Origin: AE-B3B sp964543295
Lineage (GTDB): Bacteria > Aerophobota > Aerophobia > Aerophobales > AE-B3A
Direction: 5' to 3'
Length of the DNA stretch: 64,000 bases
NCBI GenBank assembly: GCA_964543295.1
Contig: CAZIXA010000008.1
Span: 1-64,000, forward strand
The position numbers and the translations under genes are program-made. The notes beneath the pieces were generated by a model. The model made no database searches and was not told where the DNA came from. It saw nothing but the letters and a program-made list of their open reading frames with translations. The stretch's first letter is position 1; every line of letters begins with the position of its first letter. Positions 8,626 to 16,792 of the stretch are shown here, piece by piece.

Positions 8626-8657
8626 GAGAATCTCTGTCAGGAATGACAGAGATTCTC
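8626..8657. terminator. 14-bp perfect inverted repeat behind the MFS gene
   Basis: The arms GAGAATCTCTGTCA (8626-8639) and TGACAGAGATTCTC (8644-8657) flank a GGAA loop. A run of A lies on the left and a weak T-rich stretch on the right, so it could stop transcripts in either direction; the U-tract on the plus side is poor. Confidence 0.6.
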
Positions 8658-8675
8658 AGTTTGAATTATTCAGAA

Positions 8676-8707
8676 TGGCTCCCCTGGCAGGACGATGTTG
8701 ATAACAA
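8676..8707. repeat. 32-bp dispersed repeat, copy 2 (tRNA-tail-like)
   Basis: The first 19 bases are identical to copy 3 (9896) and the last 17 identical to copy 1 (7175). The reverse complement GTCCTGCCAGGGGAGCCA has the lengths of a tRNA T-stem half, a 7-nt acceptor half, a discriminator and CCA, but no tRNA body follows. Confidence 0.5.
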
Positions 8708-9026
8708 GAAATCCTTGCCAAGTGCAAAGGAGCAGAAATGCAAAAAGACACAGATTTTGACAGGTCCTCTAAATGTTCATAGAATATGAACCATAAGTTT
8801 ATAAGTTGGTGGAAATAAAAGTGTTTTCCAGAACCAATTTATCGTAATTGGGAAGGCTATCCTTTTGTGGTTCTCGATAAGTTGGGAGGGGGAAGATAAG
8901 CGAATCTTGGAAGATACAGAATTATGGATAAGAAAGGGGAAAAAAGAAAGATTTTAGAAAGTGTAAGAAGAATAGGGTATGAGACGCAGATGGCATTATT
9001 ATGAAGGCGAGAAATATAGATTTCAC
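8708..9026. other. intergenic, no gene seen
   Basis: About 320 bases of A-rich sequence between the repeat and the antitoxin gene. No frame with a plausible start and ribosome site, and no clear hairpin, is visible. Confidence 0.5.
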
Positions 9027-9305
9027 TTATGCCCCTGTTTTGAGTTCCTCTTTTACCTTTTCGGCAAGATAGACTTTCATTAGAGACTGGTAGGGGATGT
9101 CTTTTTGATGAGCGATGTTCCTCAGTTGTTCAAATAGTCTTTCCGGTAGCCTAATTGAGATGTGTCTGGAAGAAGGATGCAGGTTGGGAAAATATGCTCT
9201 TTCTGCTTTTGACCAGTCAATATATTCAGTAGAATCATGGGTGCTCCAAAATTTACGTTCCTCATCCTCGTTTTTAAATTTTGGTACCTTTTTTGATTTT
9301 TTCAT
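9027..9305 (-). CDS. CopG/BrnA-type antitoxin
   Basis: A 92-residue protein of the CopG-antitoxin type (the BrnA-like family paired with BrnT). It has an acidic N-terminal segment (KFKNEDEERKFW, THDSTEYIDW) that would embrace the toxin, then a ribbon-helix-helix DNA-binding region (ISIRLPERLFEQL, PYQSLMKVYLAEKV) near residues 48-88. It starts inside the end of the toxin gene, a 32-bp overlap that couples translation. It probably represses the shared promoter at 9601-9628. Confidence 0.85.
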   Translation of the reverse strand: MKKSKKVPKFKNEDEERKFWSTHDSTEYIDWSKAERAYFPNLHPSSRHISIRLPERLFEQLRNIAHQKDIPYQSLMKVYLAEKVKEELKTGA

Positions 9306-9588
9306 GGTATATCTTCCTTTCTTTTTTATTCATATCCCGCGCAGAAATAACCCTTATCCTTCCTCTTCGGATAATAAAAACAACAAAGAGAAAACGACCT
9401 TCGTTTGTTACACCTAAAGCAGAAATACGTTCTTCTTGAGGGAGTCCTCTCTTTTCTACTTTTGTTGTTATTGGTTCGTTAAAGAAAACTTCTTCGCATT
9501 CAAGATGGTGGACCCTGTGTTTATCCCAGTTTTTGTTTATATTACCTTCGTCCCACTCAAAACTCTTAGATTCAGGAAAGGATTTCAT
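9274..9588 (-). CDS. brnT: BrnT family toxin
   Basis: This 104-residue BrnT-type ribonuclease toxin of the RelE-like fold has the family opening (FEWDEGNINKNWDKHRV followed by a conserved E-E-V-F-F) and the RGRIRVISARDMNKKERKIYHE C-terminal block, which includes the basic/arginine residues implicated in RNA cleavage. The toxin gene precedes the antitoxin, as is usual for brnTA. The ATG has no strong Shine-Dalgarno. Both genes look intact, so this is probably a working stress or stabilisation module. Confidence 0.88.
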   Translation of the reverse strand: MKSFPESKSFEWDEGNINKNWDKHRVHHLECEEVFFNEPITTKVEKRGLPQEERISALGVTNEGRFLFVVFIIRRGRIRVISARDMNKKERKIYHEKIKKGTKI

Positions 9589-9600
9589 TCTCGTATATTT

Positions 9601-9628
9601 ATATTATATACATTTTATGATTTGTCAA
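9601..9628 (-). promoter_or_regulatory. brnTA promoter
   Basis: On the minus strand TTGACA (9623-9628) and TAATAT (9601-9606) are 16 bp apart in a very AT-rich, near-palindromic stretch that could also hold the antitoxin operator. The start of transcription would fall about 10 bases before the toxin start codon. Confidence 0.6.
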
Positions 9629-9732
9629 GACGCGTTAAGTCATACACAGACAAGGAGAAAAGAATGCAATATTTTTGAAAACTATATTATATACTTTTGC
9701 CAAAGAGTAAAACTATCGCTTGGAGTAAAAAA

Positions 9733-9876
9733 ATGATGGAATATCCAAACATTAGCAAAAAGGGAAATAATGATTCATTGCCCCAGAAATTAGCTGAAAT
9801 ATTACCAGATCTAAAAATTGAGAAGATGGAATTAGCCGATAGTAACAGCACTGTGGGAGGTTGGTATAAAGATTAA
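9733..9876 (+). pseudogene. possible degraded 47-residue frame of unknown type
   Basis: An ATG-ATG start with a weak TTGGAG site opens a 47-codon frame rich in charged residues. Immediately after its stop, another frame (about 9869-9990) stays open for some 40 codons across the third dispersed repeat and reads like protein (SSIWLPWQDVVRTFLEDLEE). This pattern suggests one frameshifted gene, not a real micro-protein. I recognise no family. Confidence 0.3.
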
Positions 9877-9895
9877 GGTTGGTCATTCTTCAATC

Positions 9896-9924
9896 TGGCT
9901 CCCCTGGCAGGACGTTGTTAGAAC
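9896..9924. repeat. dispersed repeat, copy 3
   Basis: TGGCTCCCCTGGCAGGACG is identical to the first 19 bases of copy 2; the rest (TTGTTAGAAC) is diverged. It lies within the possible degraded frame described at 9733. Confidence 0.45.
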
Positions 9925-10440
9925 TTTTTTGGAGGATCTAGAAGAAAAAATGGAGATTCCAATCTTTGATATCCCACTCCGATGCGTGTGAAGACAACCT
10001 TAGGCCAAATCTCAGCACTTGTTAATCGGGGTCGGGGTCACATGATGGACAGAGATTCTTTCGAGTACTTTCCTAGCGGAGTCTGAGGGAATCCATGGTG
10101 GGATTGCGCTGATGTGGCCAGTGCAGTGATCCGGTGGTATGGAAATGCTCTTAAAAGAAGTATTTCAGACACTGGCTCCCCGAGACCATCATAATACGAA
10201 CCTACACGAAGTCATCATAAAAGGTCCCATAGTCAATCTATCCACGAATAAAGAAATCAAACACTATTGTAGGAAGTTTAGTCATAAATTAGCCACAAAA
10301 CTCTGCGGTTCTACTTAACTATAAGGATCTGTATTAGCAAGAAGCAACCTGTCTCCATTTCCCCCTTTTCAATTCAAGGTCATGTCCAAAATAGAGTTCA
10401 TGCCCTCCTTCAATCATTACTATATCGTAAGTGAACTTTC
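9925..10440 (+). other. intergenic, no gene seen
   Basis: Apart from the tail of the degraded frame ending near 9990, no supported gene or strong hairpin is visible. The region precedes the kinase-potassium transport operon. Confidence 0.5.
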
Positions 10441-10446
10441 CAATGG

Positions 10447-10475
10447 TTGACATTATTATTAGAAAAACTAATAAT
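10447..10475 (+). promoter_or_regulatory. promoter element with spacer palindrome before the kinase operon
   Basis: TTGACA (10447-10452) is followed by a perfect inverted repeat ATTATTAG-AAAAA-CTAATAAT (10455-10475) that sits where the spacer and -10 region would be. A repressor or the operon's own regulator could bind there. The operon starts 53 bases downstream. Confidence 0.5.
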
Positions 10476-10527
10476 TACAATCGGGATTTTTATTTGACTT
10501 TGAGAGAATCGAAAGGAAAAGTGAACG

Positions 10528-12366
10528 ATGGTTTTAACACTTCGCAAAAAGATTCTCATTGGCTATGGAATAGCTTTGGCTTTGATGATCATCGTCGTAG
10601 TATGGGCGTTGGTCAATCTCCTCACCCTGGGGCAGGCTAGCGACGCTATTCTTGAGGAAAATTACAGGAGTATTCTTGCCGCCGAGAATATGGTTGACGC
10701 CATTGAGCGACAGGATAGCGCAATACTTTTGGTAATGCTTAACTACGGAGATGAGGGGTTGAGACAGTTCCGGGAAAATGAGAGCCAGTTTTTACAGTGG
10801 CTTGCCCGGGCAAAAGATAATATTACGATTGAAGGAGAAGATAAGGTCATCGGCGCCATTGATTTAGGATACTCATCGTATTTGGTTAACTTCTCCAGAC
10901 TGAGAGAGCTTTATCGAACTGATCCACAAAAGACAGCTGCATTTTATCACGAGAGCGTGCTTCCCTCATTTAAGTCAGTGCGTGATACATGTATACGCTT
11001 GCGTGAAATTAATCAGGAGACCATGTTTAAAACCAATGTCCATGCGCAGCAGGTTGCTCGAAAGGCTATTTGGTCCATGGTTATGCTGAGTGTTATCACC
11101 GTCGGGGTAGGGTTGGGATTTAGCCTGCTGCTGTCAAATCTTCTTGTAAGGCCACTTCGACAAATAATGGAAGCAATAAAAAAGCTCGCCGAAGGTATCT
11201 ATGACGTGAAAGTTCCGACTACCTCTTCCGATGAACTTGGACGTCTTGGTAGCGAGTTTAACACCATGGCCAGAAAACTCAAGATATACCACGATTTAGA
11301 TATAACACGGATCATAGCGGAAAAGCAGAAGAGTGAGGCTCTCATCCGAAAAATTGACGATGGCATTATAGTTGTGGATGGGGAGCTAAGAATTACTAAC
11401 ATAAATCAAACAGCAGCTAAAATTTTTGATGTTGAACCTGATAATGTGCAGGGTAGACATTTCTTAGAAGTAATTAGGAATGAAGAGCTATTCAATTATA
11501 TAAAGAATGCGGCTGAATCAGGAAAATCTCCTACAATTGGGGAAGGCAAGAATATCTTGACAATGCAACACGATGAAACAATGTATCATTTTATGTTTTC
11601 AATTACACTTGTTTATACTAAACCTGAAGGTACGTTGGGAGTAGTTCTACTTTTGCGTGACGTAACCAGGTTAAAAGAGCTTGACCGTCTAAAAAGTGAG
11701 TTTGTTATGAGGGCATCTCATGAGTTGCGAACTCCCATGACGAGTATAGGTATGAGCATTGATCTTCTTCGGGAAAGTGCTACAAAAAAACTAAACGAGA
11801 AGGAACAGCAACTGCTTTCGGCTGCTTATGAGGAGTCAAAGCGACTCAAAGTCCTTGTTAACGATTTATTAGAACTTTCCAAAATTGAAGCAGGCAAAAT
11901 AGACATGGAATTTGGCCGTGTTTCGGTAGGTGCGCTCTTTGAAAAAGCTGTCGCTGTCTTGAAGGCTCAGGCCGATGAAAAATCAGTCGAGCTTTCTTTT
12001 AAACTTGCGGAAACATTACCGAAGGTAAAGGCAGATATCAATAAAATAACCTGGGTGTTAACCAATCTGGTCTCTAATGCTTTGCGTTATACTGACAGGG
12101 GCGGACATATTTGCTTATTCGCTGACTGTGCAGGTTCCCAGGTCCACATTTCGGTGAGCGATGACGGAGCTGGTATTCCGTATGAATACCAGTCTAAGAT
12201 TTTTGATAAGTTTGTCCAGGTCAAAGCTGATAAGGAGGCTGGGAGCAGTGGGCTTGGGCTGGCTATTTGTAAGGAAATTGTCCATGCCCACGGGGGTACT
12301 ATTTGGCTGGATTCGACACCCGGTGAAGGAAGTACCTTCACTTTCACGCTCCCGATTGCAGAATAG
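10528..12366 (+). CDS. membrane sensor histidine kinase (HAMP-PAS-HisKA-HATPase)
   Basis: A 612-residue kinase. A membrane helix at about residues 8-32 is followed by a ~140-residue external helical region, a second helix near 174-200, a HAMP domain (about 200-255), a PAS domain (about 270-375), and a HisKA domain with phospho-acceptor His398 in SHELRTP. The ATPase domain contains the N box (LTNLVSNALRYTD), G1 (DDGAGIP) and G2 (GSSGLGLAIC). All key residues are present. It is the first gene of an operon with a receiver-TPR regulator and a Trk/Ktr potassium uptake system, so it probably senses turgor, potassium or envelope state. The layout resembles NtrY/KinB-like kinases. Confidence 0.92.
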   Translation: MVLTLRKKILIGYGIALALMIIVVVWALVNLLTLGQASDAILEENYRSILAAENMVDAIERQDSAILLVMLNYGDEGLRQFRENESQFLQWLARAKDNITIEGEDKVIGAIDLGYSSYLVNFSRLRELYRTDPQKTAAFYHESVLPSFKSVRDTCIRLREINQETMFKTNVHAQQVARKAIWSMVMLSVITVGVGLGFSLLLSNLLVRPLRQIMEAIKKLAEGIYDVKVPTTSSDELGRLGSEFNTMARKLKIYHDLDITRIIAEKQKSEALIRKIDDGIIVVDGELRITNINQTAAKIFDVEPDNVQGRHFLEVIRNEELFNYIKNAAESGKSPTIGEGKNILTMQHDETMYHFMFSITLVYTKPEGTLGVVLLLRDVTRLKELDRLKSEFVMRASHELRTPMTSIGMSIDLLRESATKKLNEKEQQLLSAAYEESKRLKVLVNDLLELSKIEAGKIDMEFGRVSVGALFEKAVAVLKAQADEKSVELSFKLAETLPKVKADINKITWVLTNLVSNALRYTDRGGHICLFADCAGSQVHISVSDDGAGIPYEYQSKIFDKFVQVKADKEAGSSGLGLAICKEIVHAHGGTIWLDSTPGEGSTFTFTLPIAE

Positions 12367-12386
12367 CCTTTAAAAAGGAGGAGTCT

Positions 12387-13091
12387 ATGATAAAAGGAAA
12401 ACCGGCGGTTCTTATTGTTGATGATGAGAAAAACATTCGCTTGACTTTATCACAAGCTCTGGAAACTCTTAGTTTAGAGACAGATACTGCTGTTAATGGA
12501 GAAGAGGCCCTTTCCAAACTCAAAGAGAAGGAGTTCGGTTTAATTCTTTTAGACCTCAAAATGCCAGGGATAGATGGTATGGAAGTGCTTCGTCAGGTTC
12601 GCGAGATTCGTCCAGACATCCGAGTTATAATCATTACAGCTCATGGTACAATTGAGTCGGCAGTGGAGGCTATGAAGCTCGGTGCTGTGGACTTTATCCA
12701 GAAGCCATTCGCTCCTAAGGAAATCCGAGAATTGGTATTCCAGGTAATTGACAGGGAGAAAATTGACGAGCAGAAAGCAACAGATTACACCTCGCAAATT
12801 GAACTTGCTAAAAGGTGCATTGGAAATGGTGATTTTGATGCAGCCGCCGAGCATGTACGTAAGGCTATTTCCCTCGATCCTTCTCGTCCTGAGGCATTTA
12901 ACTTTTTAGGAGCTCTTTTAGAGATTAAAGGGAATCGTTCCGAAGCGCAGAAACAGTATCGAGCAGCACTTTCACTCGATCCTACCTATGAACCTGCAAG
13001 TGAGAACCTCTCTCGATCGGCAAGCTGGGAGCTGAAAGGAGGCATAACTTTCGGGGAACTTAAAAAAAGGAAGGCAAACCAAGAAAATTAA
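12387..13091 (+). CDS. response regulator with C-terminal TPR repeats
   Basis: A 234-residue protein. Residues 1-120 form a receiver domain with the acidic pair DD12-13, phospho-acceptor Asp56 (LLDLKMPG), the conserved Thr/Ser in IIITAHG and Lys in FIQKPF. Residues about 132-210 contain two tetratricopeptide-like repeats (AAEHVRKAISLDPSRPEAFNF and the next unit), and no DNA-binding domain is present. Output is therefore likely by protein-protein contact, perhaps with the adjacent TrkA-type subunits, instead of transcription. An AAGGAGGAG site precedes the ATG; the next gene starts directly at its stop. Confidence 0.88.
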   Translation: MIKGKPAVLIVDDEKNIRLTLSQALETLSLETDTAVNGEEALSKLKEKEFGLILLDLKMPGIDGMEVLRQVREIRPDIRVIIITAHGTIESAVEAMKLGAVDFIQKPFAPKEIRELVFQVIDREKIDEQKATDYTSQIELAKRCIGNGDFDAAAEHVRKAISLDPSRPEAFNFLGALLEIKGNRSEAQKQYRAALSLDPTYEPASENLSRSASWELKGGITFGELKKRKANQEN

Positions 13092-13541
13092 ATGTTACCT
13101 GACAAAAGTTTTTTCGTCATCATCGTGGGTTGCGGCCGTTTAGGTTCATATCTTGCCAATAAGCTGAGCCGTAGCGGCCATAGTGTAGTAGTTATTGACA
13201 TTAATGAGTCCGCTTTGGATAAGCTTTCCATTGATTACAGCGGTTTTCGAGTAGAAGGAGATGCTACAGAATTTGCTGTTCTAAAGCAGGCCAAGACCGA
13301 TAAAGCAGATTTTGTTATTGCCACCACACGTGAGGACAATTCAAACTTGATGGTCGCTCAGATTGCCAAGAAAATCTTCCATGTGCCAAGAGTTATAGCA
13401 CGAGTATTCGATCCGAAGCGAGAGGAGATTTATCGAGACCTTGGCATTGAGACTGTGTGCCCGACATCGATTGCAGGCGATGTATTCATGGAATTACTCC
13501 TCAGCTCATCAGATGCTACGGGGAAAGAGCGGCAGCAATGA
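13092..13541 (+). CDS. TrkA-type NAD-binding (RCK-N) subunit, short form
   Basis: The 149 residues form a single TrkA-N Rossmann domain: G-C-G-R-L-G near residue 13, an acidic VVVIDIN strand end at about 36-38 and the VEGDATE segment near 57. The C-terminal RCK-C ligand-binding domain is absent. It begins immediately after the regulator's stop and overlaps the next trkA-type gene by four bases (ATGA). Paired short and full-length TrkA proteins gate TrkH-type channels in several bacteria. Confidence 0.88.
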   Translation: MLPDKSFFVIIVGCGRLGSYLANKLSRSGHSVVVIDINESALDKLSIDYSGFRVEGDATEFAVLKQAKTDKADFVIATTREDNSNLMVAQIAKKIFHVPRVIARVFDPKREEIYRDLGIETVCPTSIAGDVFMELLLSSSDATGKERQQ

Positions 13542-14200
13542 ATATCTTAATTGTAGGTGGGGGAAAGATGGTCTACTTTCTCTGTAGGACGTTTCTCTCC
13601 AAAGGCCATGAAGTCACTGTAATAAACCGGGATCAGAATGAGTGCACCTGGCTTGCGAGGCGTCTGAAGGCTACTATCGTATACGGCGATGGCAGTAATC
13701 CCCAAATTCTGGAGGAAGCAGGGGCTAATACTGCTGATGCAATGCTGGCGGTAACTCCTAATGATCAGGACAATCTTGTGATTTGTCAATTGGCCGACCA
13801 GCGCTTCCATATCCGGCGAACTGTGGCATTGGTCAATGACCCTGATAATGAGGAGATTTTCAGGCAACTGGAGATCACTGCTATTTCCACGACGCATGTC
13901 TTATCAAGTCTGATAGAGCAAAAAGCTAGCTTTGAGGACATTATCAACCTAATTCCTGCTGGTGAGGGAAAGGTAACTATTACGGAGATTGTACTGAAGG
14001 AGACCTCGCCTGTGGCTGGTAGAGCGCTTAGTGATATTGTGTTTCCCGAGAACTCACTCATAGCGAGCATCCTGCGCGATGATAAGGCAATTGTACCCCG
14101 AGGTGACACTGTACTCCAGCCGCGAGATCGTCTTATTGTGATAACATTACCGAAAAACCAGGGTCAGGTACTTAAGATGCTTACCGGAGATAAAAAGTAG
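13538..14200 (+). CDS. trkA: TrkA family potassium uptake regulator with RCK-C domain
   Basis: The 220 residues start at the ATG overlapping the previous stop. A longer upstream extension of this frame lies inside the preceding gene and is not used. RCK-N domain: GGGKMV near 8-13, VTVINRD near 31, VYGDGSNP near 55. RCK-C domain: about residues 140-215, with the typical EIVLKETSPVAGRAL and RDRLIVITLP blocks. It binds nucleotide on the cytoplasmic face of TrkH and controls opening. It overlaps the trkH start by one base. Confidence 0.9.
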   Translation: MNILIVGGGKMVYFLCRTFLSKGHEVTVINRDQNECTWLARRLKATIVYGDGSNPQILEEAGANTADAMLAVTPNDQDNLVICQLADQRFHIRRTVALVNDPDNEEIFRQLEITAISTTHVLSSLIEQKASFEDIINLIPAGEGKVTITEIVLKETSPVAGRALSDIVFPENSLIASILRDDKAIVPRGDTVLQPRDRLIVITLPKNQGQVLKMLTGDKK

Positions 14201-15681
14201 TGAGGACTGCTTTGCGAGGCGATGTAAACCTTGGACAACGCTACCGCACAATTCTCTCTTATACTGGCCTCATGCTTCTTCTGGGTGGAGTGCTTATGCT
14301 TACTCCACTTCTTGCTCTTTTAGCCTGGCCCGATGAGTGGATACACTGCACAGGTTTCATCCTTCCTGCTATTATATTATCCGGAATCGGTGCGGGTGTG
14401 TGGAAAATATTTAAATCACGCACTCCTGCAGTTTTGACAGTACAGGAAGGTGGAGTTGTTGTTCTTCTGAGCTGGGTTGTGGTATTTCTTTTTTCAGCCG
14501 TGCCCTTTATGAGTATCCAAAAGCTAAGTCTTACCCAATCTGTTTTTGAGGCCGTTAGTGGCTGGACAACTACTGGGTTGTCTGTGGTTGATGTTACCAG
14601 AGCAACTCACATGATTTTACTTTGGCGTAGTATCATGCAGCTGGCAGGGGGTGCAGGGTTGGCTATTATTATGCTTGCTGCTATCACCGGGCCAACTGGT
14701 TCAGGACTCTCTTTTGCTGAAGGAAAGAGTGAGCAGCTTGTTCCTCATGTGCTTAGATCAGTTAAACTTGTTATGGTCATCTACGCCGGATATGCGTTAA
14801 TGGGCACTTTTGCATACTGGCTTGCTGGAATGACGCCATTCGATGCTGTAAATCATGCATTTGCTGCAGTTTCTACGGGAGGGTTTTCTACTCAACCTGA
14901 GAGTATTGGCCACTGGGATTCTTTTGCCATTCAATCTGTGACATTGCCATTGATGATTCTTGGGAATTTAAATTTCTTAACAGCATATCTTCTCCTTCAT
15001 GGTAAGTTCAGGGCTGTTTATCGAAACGGTGAGGTGCGTATTATGGCCTTTTTGATTCCTATCTGTGCATTACTTTTATTTCTGCTGGTCTGCAGGAGAA
15101 TCTATACAGTACTGGACAAAAGTGTTCGTGTAGCAATCTTCGAGAGCATATCGGCTTTAACGACTACCGGATTTACAATCACCAGTTATAGCAGCTGGAA
15201 CTCAATGGGATTTCTTGTATTAATAATCCTTATGCTCATTGGCGGTGGGACATGCTCAACTGCTGGTGGCATTAAGCAGTACCGAGTTTATCTGCTCTTT
15301 AAATCTCTTTTTTGGGAGATAAAGCGCCCCTTTTTGCCAAGAACAGCTGTTACTGCGAATTATGTCTGGCAAGGAGAGAAGAAAGATTTTATTAAAGATG
15401 AGCGAATACGGCAGGTAGCTTCTTTTGCGTTTATTTATCTTTTCGTGTTTACCGTAGGTGCAGGAATCCTTACCGCACATGGCTACGGACTCAAAGAATC
15501 TCTATTTGAGTTTGCCTCGGCATTAGGTACGGTAGGACTTTCTGTTGGGGTGACAAGTGCTTCCTCACCCCCTTTAATCCTTTGGGCAGAGATATTCGGT
15601 ATGTTTCTTGGTCGACTTGAGTTTTTTGTCATTTTCGTAAGTTTTGCGAAAATTGTTCGTGATGCTTTCGCTATGGGATGA
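14200..15681 (+). CDS. trkH: TrkH family potassium uptake protein
   Basis: The 493-residue membrane subunit of a Trk/Ktr potassium (or sodium-coupled potassium) transporter has about ten helices. It carries the four degenerate selectivity-filter loops: SGWTTTGLS near 123, AVSTGGFST near 225, ALTTTGFT near 320 and ALGTVGLS near 452. The start is a GTG overlapping the trkA stop by one base, so the whole kinase-regulator-trkA-trkA-trkH set is translationally coupled. It works with the two TrkA-type proteins. Confidence 0.93.
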   Translation: MRTALRGDVNLGQRYRTILSYTGLMLLLGGVLMLTPLLALLAWPDEWIHCTGFILPAIILSGIGAGVWKIFKSRTPAVLTVQEGGVVVLLSWVVVFLFSAVPFMSIQKLSLTQSVFEAVSGWTTTGLSVVDVTRATHMILLWRSIMQLAGGAGLAIIMLAAITGPTGSGLSFAEGKSEQLVPHVLRSVKLVMVIYAGYALMGTFAYWLAGMTPFDAVNHAFAAVSTGGFSTQPESIGHWDSFAIQSVTLPLMILGNLNFLTAYLLLHGKFRAVYRNGEVRIMAFLIPICALLLFLLVCRRIYTVLDKSVRVAIFESISALTTTGFTITSYSSWNSMGFLVLIILMLIGGGTCSTAGGIKQYRVYLLFKSLFWEIKRPFLPRTAVTANYVWQGEKKDFIKDERIRQVASFAFIYLFVFTVGAGILTAHGYGLKESLFEFASALGTVGLSVGVTSASSPPLILWAEIFGMFLGRLEFFVIFVSFAKIVRDAFAMG

Positions 15682-15961
15682 TAAAGACTGAACTCTCCTT
15701 AGAGATCTCCTAAATCAAAGAACAACAACGCCTTATTACTCTTCTCTGGCAAATCGCTTATATCTCCCTCTTCACCTTAATCTTTCATTCTAGTGTCGGT
15801 TCACCATATTCATTGTTCTTAATGTCATGAATTCTAGAACAAAATTCCTAGTTGTCAACCTAACGTTCAGCAGAGTGGATCCTATTTTGACACCTACCAC
15901 TTTTCAGCTACCATAAGAATAAATTCTTCAGGAGTAATCAATTAAAACAGGAGGTATTGCA

Positions 15962-16237
15962 ATGAACAAAGCAGAATTAGTAGAGGAAGTAGCAGGAAAA
16001 GTTGGACTGACAAAGAAGGAAACTAACAATGTAGTGGACGCTATAACGTCAGCCATTACTGATTCTCTGGTAAGAAACGAAAAAGTAATATTGGTTGGAC
16101 TCGGCACATTTGAAGTGAGGAGGCGAAAAACTCGGACAGGAGTTAATCCTCAAACTAGACAAAGGTTAGTTATTCCTGCGATGAATGTGGCTAGATTCAA
16201 AGCGGGAAAAGGATTAAGAGAAAGGGTGGGTAGGTAA
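15962..16237 (+). CDS. HU/IHF family DNA-binding protein
   Basis: This 91-residue histone-like protein is complete: helical MNKAELVEEVA start, GTFEVRRRKTRTGVNPQT arm with the DNA-intercalating Pro, and a final helix FKAGKGLRERV. A strong AACAGGAGG site precedes the ATG. It marks the left edge of the accessory island. The two HU 3'-end fragments at 16562 and 18449 derive from a different HU paralog (they read IPAKKV/VPAKKV where this gene reads IPAMNV). About 280 bases of intergenic DNA before it contain only a loose inverted repeat (TTGTTCT...AGAACAA, 15813-15842). Confidence 0.95.
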   Translation: MNKAELVEEVAGKVGLTKKETNNVVDAITSAITDSLVRNEKVILVGLGTFEVRRRKTRTGVNPQTRQRLVIPAMNVARFKAGKGLRERVGR

Positions 16238-16278
16238 CGTTGATATCGGAAGTGTAGAGAAATAAAAGACAAAGTTCT

Positions 16279-16599
16279 ATGGATATCGATAGACGTAAAC
16301 TATTAAGAACACTAATTACAGAGGATTTATGGAAAAGGCTATCTCCAGAAGAAGTTAGGCTATATCTTCTTCTTGTAATTTCTATTGATGAGACAAAGGA
16401 AATAGGGGAACTAAGAAAACGGGATATTGAGAAATGTCTGGGATATAGTCTAACTGTTGGGCAATTAGAAAAAATTACCCATACTTTCCGAGAACTTAAC
16501 TTAGCTGAGATAGAATATTCTAAGGAGAAATCAGAGGTAAAATTTACACTCGTGGGAAAGGAATCCTCAGACGAGAAAAACTATTCAGGTCCCAGCTAA
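16279..16599 (+). CDS. hypothetical 106-residue protein, winged-helix-like, ending in repeat DNA
   Basis: The frame starts with a basic helix and contains SPEEVRLYLLLV, RDIEKCLGYSLTVGQLEKI and a final strand pair KSEVKFTLV, a pattern like small winged-helix or replication-initiator-type domains; I do not recognise a named family. The last ~14 codons (from GKESSDE) are read out of frame from the HU 3'-end repeat that starts near 16556, so the natural C-terminus has been replaced at the repeat junction. It is the first cassette after the intact HU gene. Confidence 0.6.
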   Translation: MDIDRRKLLRTLITEDLWKRLSPEEVRLYLLLVISIDETKEIGELRKRDIEKCLGYSLTVGQLEKITHTFRELNLAEIEYSKEKSEVKFTLVGKESSDEKNYSGPS

Positions 16600-16651
16600 A
16601 AAGGTTGCTAAGTTTAGACCGGGAAAGGGATTGAGGGAAGCGGTAAGGTAA
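16562..16651 (+). pseudogene. HU gene 3'-end fragment, copy A
   Basis: In the frame NPQT...QVPAKKVAKFRPGKGLREAVR-stop this encodes the last 29 residues of an HU-family protein. The 5' two thirds of the gene are missing and replaced by the 106-residue frame. The segment from the NPQT codons to the stop is the same length as in copy C (18449-18538) and about 75% identical in DNA. Confidence 0.85.
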
Positions 16652-16790
16652 AAATACCAACGTTTTTTGTCCATTGAGGATTTTGAGCTTTGAAATCTGC
16701 ACCTAGTCTATAACAAAAGACGCAAAATTAGCCAAAATAAGAGGCTTTAATCTTTTCAATGAAGGAAACCTATTGTTGATAAATCTTGAT
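16652..16790 (+). repeat. HU downstream repeat, copy A
   Basis: The DNA directly after the HU fragment stop is repeated at 18539. It begins AAAATACCAACGTTTTTT and contains a 46-bp core (16719-16764) that is also present at 17140-17185 with a single mismatch. The core holds AAAATAAGAGGCTTTAATC. It bears no resemblance to an insertion-sequence end that I know. Confidence 0.8.
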
Positions 16791-16792
16791 AT

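Noticed and set aside
8676..8707. A complete tRNA gene
   Set aside because: The reverse complement has a convincing T-stem/acceptor/CCA end, but no D-arm or anticodon arm is found next to it.
12344..12559. Minus-strand frames opposite the histidine kinase and regulator
   Set aside because: Both lie within motif-complete, tightly coupled plus-strand genes and carry no signals of their own.
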